DNA from: Harryflintia acetispora
GTDB taxonomy: Bacteria; Bacillota; Clostridia; Oscillospirales; Ruminococcaceae
Direction of reading: 5' to 3'
Length of the DNA: 64,000 bases
Assembly (NCBI GenBank): GCA_004340125.1
Contig: SLUK01000001.1
Span: forward strand, 480,753 to 544,752
Below, piece after piece: positions 60,187 through 64,000 of the stretch; position 1 is the first letter of the stretch, and the number at the start of each line of letters is the position of its first letter. The notes under the pieces are model-generated. The model did not search any database and was not told the DNA's origin. It saw nothing but the letters and a program-made list of their open reading frames with translations. A program made the translations under genes and the position numbers.

Positions 60187-60270
60187 CGCCTCCCTCAAAA
60201 ACTCCCTTGCAAAAGATGGCGCGGCGCGGTAAGATGGGACATGAAATTTGATCGAAAAGGAAGGCTTGGG

Positions 60271-60720
60271 ATGAAAAAAGCACTTTTGCTCTTGCTGGCC
60301 GGCGTCCTGGTGGCATGCACGGGCTGTGCGCATACCGCCGCAAAGGAGCCGAAGGCCTGCAAGGTCGAGGTCTATTCCGATGGGGGAGAACTCCTCAAGA
60401 CCATCGACGATCAGGAGACGGTCGGACTGCTGACCCCCACCGAGGACTGGGCGGACGCCGAAGCGCCGCAGCCCGAGCCCGCCGCACAGTACGAGCTGGT
60501 GGTGTGGCAGGAAAAGACCCTGCTCGCCGGGGAGGACCCCGAAGGGGAGCGGGAGTACGAGGTCATCTTGAACCTCACCCTCTATCAGGACTCCCCGCTC
60601 GTAAAGACGGTGATCTCCCCGCAGGCGGTCAAGAACATGAGGCTGTCCGAGGAGATGCTGACCGCATACTACACCCTCCCGGATGAAACGCTCTCAGCCC
60701 TGCGCCAGGCCGTCGGTTAA
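60271..60720 (+). CDS. Small predicted lipoprotein
   Basis: This ~149-residue protein has a lipoprotein-like signal sequence (MKKALLLLLAGVLVACTGC) with two candidate lipidated cysteines; the second, in CTGCAH, fits the lipobox less well than VAC. The mature part is a beta-rich domain with EVYSDGGELLKT, PAAQYELVVWQEKTLL and VILNLTLYQDSPLVKTVIS, with no family that I recognise. The ATG at 60271 is chosen over the in-frame ATG at 60241 because it begins the signal sequence. It converges on tmcAL with its stop overlapping the other gene's stop. Confidence 0.7.
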   Translation: MKKALLLLLAGVLVACTGCAHTAAKEPKACKVEVYSDGGELLKTIDDQETVGLLTPTEDWADAEAPQPEPAAQYELVVWQEKTLLAGEDPEGEREYEVILNLTLYQDSPLVKTVISPQAVKNMRLSEEMLTAYYTLPDETLSALRQAVG

Positions 60721-61928
60721 CCGGAACAGGTTTCGTCATGCGGGCCGGCAGAGCGGATCAGCGGATGGGTGTAGTCCAGCCCGCAACTGAGGCGCGGGGA
60801 GCACAGCAGCGCATATTGATCCCCCGCGGCGGCTTCCAGCAGCGCCAGACGCTGGGCGCGCCCGCCCAGCTCCTGCAGCCGGCGCAGCGAGGCGCCGACG
60901 GGCAGGGCGGCGCTCGAGGCCGTCAGCAGCTCCTTCCCGGCCGGGGTGTACCCCAGGACCCGGATGTAGGGTGGGGGCAGGGCGCCGTCCTCGTCGCGCA
61001 CCCCCAAAAAAGCGGCGAGCGCCAGGCGGCGCACCCGCGCGTGGGAGTAGCGCTTGGATTTGACGAGCGCATAGAGCTCGCCGAGGCCGCGCGCCTGCCG
61101 CGCCGCCTTATAAAGGCGGTGCTCCAGCCCTTCGCTGAGCTCGGGGAGGGCTCTCAGCTCCCCGGGCGCCAGGGCGCGCAGCCGGGAGAGCAGCGGGAGC
61201 TCGAGCGCCCCCGGCGCGCAGACCGGCGCGCCGCGGTAGCACGCCAGCGCTTCTGCCGGCACATAGGGGGAGAGGGCGGATACCCCCTGCTTTACTGCCA
61301 GCGCGCGCAGCGCGCTGGCGCTGGCGAAAGCCCCGACGGGCGCGCCGCTGTCGTGCCCGGCCCCCTTGCGGGGGACGGTGAAGGGCTCGATTTTGCTGCC
61401 GAGGCTCCCGAGCGCGCCGAGGTACTCGAGCGCCAGGATGTTGTTGGGCTGGCGCAGCAGCGCCCCGGCCTCTTCTCCGAAGAGCTCGCCCACCGCCTGC
61501 TGGCGCGCGGCGGCGAAGGGCTGCCCCTCTTTGAGCAGCGCGCGCAGCCGGGCGCGCACCCGCTCGTCCTCCAGCGCCAGCCGGGCTTGCAGCAGCGGGG
61601 GCAGCGCCCCGCATTCGCTGCCGAAGGAGAGGGTGTCGACGCAGCCGAGCGCGTCGAGCAGGGCGACTGCCCCGCGCGCGAAGCGCTGCGCTCCCGCGGC
61701 GGCGAAGGGCAGCGGCAGCTCGAGCACGAGGTCGACCCCGCACGAAAGGGCGGCCGCCGCGCGGGTGAATTTCCCCAGGAGGGCGGGCTCGCCCCGCTGC
61801 ACGAAATTGCCGCTCATCACCGCCACGACGCACTCGGCGCCCGCCCGGCGGGTCGCCTCGATTTGGTACCGGTGCCCGTTGTGGAAGGGGTTATACTCCG
61901 CCACGATCCCCGCGACACGCATTTTCAT
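60717..61928 (-). CDS. tmcAL: tRNA(Met) cytidine acetate ligase TmcAL
   Basis: This 403-residue protein belongs to the TmcAL/YlbM family, which makes N4-acetylcytidine at the wobble base of elongator tRNA-Met with acetate and ATP. VAGIVAEYNPFHNGHRYQI is the nucleotidyltransferase-like HxGH motif; VMSGNFVQRGEPALLGKFTRA and LELPLPFAAAGAQRFARGAVALLD are diagnostic. Start may be at 61928 or the next in-frame Met (61922). It is divergent from ackA, the usual neighbour in Clostridia, and acetate links the two functions. Its stop overlaps the stop of the lipoprotein gene at TTAA. Confidence 0.9.
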   Translation of the reverse strand: MKMRVAGIVAEYNPFHNGHRYQIEATRRAGAECVVAVMSGNFVQRGEPALLGKFTRAAAALSCGVDLVLELPLPFAAAGAQRFARGAVALLDALGCVDTLSFGSECGALPPLLQARLALEDERVRARLRALLKEGQPFAAARQQAVGELFGEEAGALLRQPNNILALEYLGALGSLGSKIEPFTVPRKGAGHDSGAPVGAFASASALRALAVKQGVSALSPYVPAEALACYRGAPVCAPGALELPLLSRLRALAPGELRALPELSEGLEHRLYKAARQARGLGELYALVKSKRYSHARVRRLALAAFLGVRDEDGALPPPYIRVLGYTPAGKELLTASSAALPVGASLRRLQELGGRAQRLALLEAAAGDQYALLCSPRLSCGLDYTHPLIRSAGPHDETCSG

Positions 61929-61961
61929 CCCGCCTTTTCTCTGGTTTCTTCCGTCTTGCCC

Positions 61962-61990
61962 TTGAAATTTTTACCTTAATGTAATAATAT
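61962..61990 (+). promoter_or_regulatory. Possible ackA promoter
   Basis: TTGAAA (61962-61967), 17 bases, then TAATAT (61985-61990), in the AT-rich spacer between divergent tmcAL and ackA. Confidence 0.5.
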
Positions 61991-62045
61991 ATAACTATCT
62001 GAGTCAAAGTCAAGAAAACTGAAATATTCGGAGGGAAAGCAGCAA

Positions 62046-63248
62046 ATGAAGGTATTGGTAATAAACGCCGGCAGCTCGTCGCTGAAGTATCAGCTCATCG
62101 ACATGCAAAACGAGCATGTGCTGGCCAAGGGCAACTGCGAGCGCATCGGGGTGGACGGCCTGATCACCCACAAGACCGACGATGGCAAGAAGATCCAGTA
62201 TGAGGTGGCCTTCCCCACCCATAAGGAAGCGTTCATGGAGGTCGTCAAGGTCCTCACCTCGGGCGAGGGCAAGGTGATCGGGGATGTGAAGGAGATTTCG
62301 GCGGTGGGCCACCGGGTGCTGCACGGCAGCGAGGTCTACAAGGTCTCCACCAAAATCACCGAAAAGGTCATCGAGGACATCGAGTCCTTCTCCGAGCTGG
62401 GCCCCTTGCACAATCCCCCCCAGGCGGCCGCCATGCGCGCGTGCGTCGAGGTGTTCGGCAAGGATACCCCGATGGTGGCGGTGTTCGACACCTCCTTCCA
62501 TCAGACCATGCCCGAGAAGGCGTACATGTACGCCCTGCCCTACGAGTACTATGAGAAATACCACATCCGCAAATACGGCTTCCACGGCACCAGCCACCGC
62601 TACGTCAGCGCCCGGTACCTCGAAATCACCGGCAAGCGCCCCGAGGGGACCCGCGTGGTGGTCTGCCACCTGGGCAACGGCTCCTCGATCAGCGCGGTGA
62701 AGGACGGCAAGTGCTACGACACCACCATGGGCTTCACCCCGCTCGACGGGCTGATCATGGGCACCCGCTCCGGCGCGGTCGACCCGTCGGTGGTCACCTA
62801 CCTGATGAACAAGGAGCACATGACCCCGGACGAGATGAGCGACATGCTCAACAAGAAGTCCGGCTTCCTGGGCGTTTCGGGCCTCAGCTCGGACGCGCGC
62901 GACCTGGTCAACGCCAAGAACAACGACCATCACCACGGCGCCCAGCTCGCCTGCGACATGCTGCGCTACCAGATCAAGAAGTACATCGGCTCCTATGCCG
63001 CCGCCATGGGCGGGCTGACCGCCGTCTGCTTCACCGGCGGGATCGGCGAAAATTCGTCCGAGCTGCGCGAGGAGTGCTGCGAGGGGCTGGAGTTCATGGG
63101 GATCGAGCTGGACAAGACCGCCAACGAGTCGGCCTCGGGCAGCGAGATGATGATCTCCGCCCCCTCCTCCAAGGTGCAGGTCTGGGTCGTCCCGACCAAC
63201 GAGGAACTGATGATCGCCAAGGACACCGTCGAGATCATCAGCAAGTAA
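62046..63248 (+). CDS. ackA: Acetate kinase
   Basis: This 400-residue enzyme interconverts acetyl phosphate and acetate, yielding ATP in fermentation. VLVINAGSSSLKYQLID at the N-terminus, GHRVLHGSEV, FDTSFHQTMP, KYGFHGTSHRYVS, VVCHLGNGSS, FTPLDGLIMGTRSGAVDP and CFTGGIGENS are all conserved. GGAGGG precedes the ATG. Phosphotransacetylase is not in the window. The gene ends at a strong terminator. Confidence 0.97.
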   Translation: MKVLVINAGSSSLKYQLIDMQNEHVLAKGNCERIGVDGLITHKTDDGKKIQYEVAFPTHKEAFMEVVKVLTSGEGKVIGDVKEISAVGHRVLHGSEVYKVSTKITEKVIEDIESFSELGPLHNPPQAAAMRACVEVFGKDTPMVAVFDTSFHQTMPEKAYMYALPYEYYEKYHIRKYGFHGTSHRYVSARYLEITGKRPEGTRVVVCHLGNGSSISAVKDGKCYDTTMGFTPLDGLIMGTRSGAVDPSVVTYLMNKEHMTPDEMSDMLNKKSGFLGVSGLSSDARDLVNAKNNDHHHGAQLACDMLRYQIKKYIGSYAAAMGGLTAVCFTGGIGENSSELREECCEGLEFMGIELDKTANESASGSEMMISAPSSKVQVWVVPTNEELMIAKDTVEIISK

Positions 63249-63260
63249 TAAGACCGATTG

Positions 63261-63292
63261 AAAAGCCCCCGCCGGCCGGCGGGGGCTTTTTT
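63261..63292 (+). terminator. Terminator after ackA
   Basis: A 15-bp palindromic stem (AAAAGCCCCCGCCGG and complement) ends in TTTTTT. Confidence 0.9.
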
Positions 63293-63381
63293 CGCGTCTA
63301 TGGGGCATAATGCTGTGGCGGGCCCGGCTTTCTCCCCGCGCCGTCCCTTTGAGCGCCCGGCGGGCCCCTCTCCGGTTTTTG

Positions 63382-63410
63382 TTGCATTTTCAGCCGGGAT
63401 ATGGAATAAT
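63382..63410 (+). promoter_or_regulatory. Promoter of the secreted protein gene at the window end
   Basis: TTGCAT (63382-63387), 17 bases, then AATAAT (63405-63410), preceding a long leader. Confidence 0.5.
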
Positions 63411-63416
63411 GAAAGC

Positions 63417-63561
63417 AGCACAGGTGTTGCAGAAACCTACACCTTTGCCAATCCCGCATTTTTGCCGCGGCCAGCCTGAAAAACGGGCTGGTTTTTCCTG
63501 TTTTCAGGGGAAATCCCGCTCTTTCTAAAGGTGTACCTTTGCGCAGAGAGGACGGGACAAA
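63417..63561 (+). promoter_or_regulatory. Attenuator-like leader with competing hairpins
   Basis: In the 313-base gap 63249-63561, the leader holds a small intrinsic terminator CCAGCC/GGCTGG with T5 (63471-63496) that conflicts with a perfect 8-bp pair CCTGAAAA/TTTTCAGG (63475-63482 with 63501-63508). A second perfect 8-bp long-range pair, ACACCTTT/AAAGGTGT (63439-63446 with 63527-63534), competes with a local AGGTGT/ACACCT stem and an AAAGGT/ACCTTT stem near the ribosome-binding site (63527-63540). I do not recognise a known riboswitch class. Confidence 0.45.
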
Positions 63562-64000
63562 ATGGGAAAGAACAGGATCATGGCATTCGTGTTGGCGGCG
63601 GCGCTGGCGCTTTGCGTTCTGCCGGCTGGGGCGGCGCCGGGCGTGCCGGGCGGGTTCAGCCTGCCCCCGGGCGGGAGCGCGGTGGAAAGCAGGTCCGGCC
63701 TGGGCAGCGGGCAGCCCCGGTTGGGGAACACCGTTACCGTCCCCGACGGGGATGGGATCAAACTGTATAAGGTAAACAGCGACACGACCTACCTGAGCGC
63801 GCGGGGCGGGAGCCTCGTTTGGGAGGCGGGCAGCAGGACGGCGACGCTGCACGGCCTCGACCTTGCGGTGAATGCCGACTACGGCCTCTTCCTGTACGAG
63901 GGGATGACGCTGGTGCTCGAGGGCGAGAGCCGCATCTCGGCCTCGGGCATGGGATACTGGGGTGTGTGGGCAGTTGGAGACCTCACGGTGCGCGGCACGG
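63562..64000 (+). CDS. Secreted protein, N-terminal part (cut by window edge)
   Basis: An open frame of 146 codons runs from the ATG at 63562 off the window. It has a signal peptide (MGKNRIMAFVLAAALALCVL then PAGAAP, cleavage near residue 25) and a mature part with a beta-rich pattern (NTVTVPDGDGIKLYKVN, DYGLFLYEGMTLVLEGESRISASG) like the repeat-bearing carbohydrate-binding surface proteins of gut Clostridia. GAGAGG lies about 10 bases before the ATG. Full length and domain content are unknown. Confidence 0.75.
   Translation, partial: MGKNRIMAFVLAAALALCVLPAGAAPGVPGGFSLPPGGSAVESRSGLGSGQPRLGNTVTVPDGDGIKLYKVNSDTTYLSARGGSLVWEAGSRTATLHGLDLAVNADYGLFLYEGMTLVLEGESRISASGMGYWGVWAVGDLTVRGT

Noticed and set aside
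62010..63308. 432-codon open frame antisense to ackA
   Set aside because: It mirrors the highly conserved acetate kinase gene almost exactly and encodes low-complexity sequence with no family features.

Overview
The window looks like a chromosomal segment of a GC-rich (low-60s percent by eye), Gram-positive anaerobe of the class Clostridia, most likely an Oscillospiraceae/Ruminococcaceae-type gut bacterium. The evidence is Firmicutes-specific genes (sepF, divIVA, ylmH, ylxM, ylbF, yitT), the Bacillus-like order miaB-ylbF-mutS-mutL-miaA-hfq, a split transketolase, an archaeal-type short ProRS, a biotin-dependent Na+-pump beta subunit, FeoAB and acetate kinase. The genus is not resolved. I saw no rRNA, tRNA, CRISPR, phage or transposase genes.

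Layout. 1-2.4 kb: the end of one DeoC-family aldolase, a complete paralogue and an FGGY sugar kinase. 2.4-5.2 kb (minus strand): a GH13 glycosidase, aroK and aroE. 5.4-11.2 kb: acpP, the decarboxylase membrane subunit with an unusual small partner, proS, a lipoprotein, a TrmN6-like methyltransferase and rsmI. 11.3-16.3 kb: a PiT phosphate transporter, two TrkA proteins (minus strand) and feoAB. 16.4-19.2 kb: a seven-repeat surface protein whose repeat part is strikingly AT-rich. 19.3-20.8 kb: a PepV-like dipeptidase. 21.0-28.5 kb: an apparent uptake and catabolic operon (URO-D-family protein, sugar-type binding protein, two permeases, Fe-S L-cysteine-desulfidase-family protein, GntR regulator, M24 peptidase).

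28.8-36.97 kb: the conserved miaB-ylbF-mutS-mutL-miaA-hfq block. 36.97-46.2 kb: a division and envelope block (HlyD-like protein, yggS, sepF, ylmH, divIVA, ileS, lspA, rluD-type synthase, HAD phosphatase). 46.2-49.1 kb: split transketolase and yitT. 49.1-49.9 kb: a gene-free tract packed with perfect hairpins. 49.9-53.6 kb: ylxM-ffh-rpsP-khpA-rimM-trmD behind a consensus promoter. 53.8-56.1 kb: HPr and uvrC. 56.1-60.1 kb (minus strand): a GLUG-type secreted protein and valS, separated by a spacer that may carry a small RNA on the plus strand. 60.3-63.2 kb: a lipoprotein, tmcAL (minus strand) and ackA. 63.4-64 kb: a long leader with competing hairpins and the start of a secreted protein that runs off the window.

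Most genes are housekeeping. The less ordinary material is in the leaders and spacers: a possible small RNA with its own promoter and terminator (about 57.33-57.42 kb), a pair of inverted hairpins with compensatory base changes on either side of it, an attenuator-like leader at 63.4 kb, two homologous ~110-bp leader elements in front of mutL and the desulfidase-family gene, and a train of hairpins with very short loops at 49.25-49.55 kb. All were found by reading the sequence; none has been tested by alignment or expression data.
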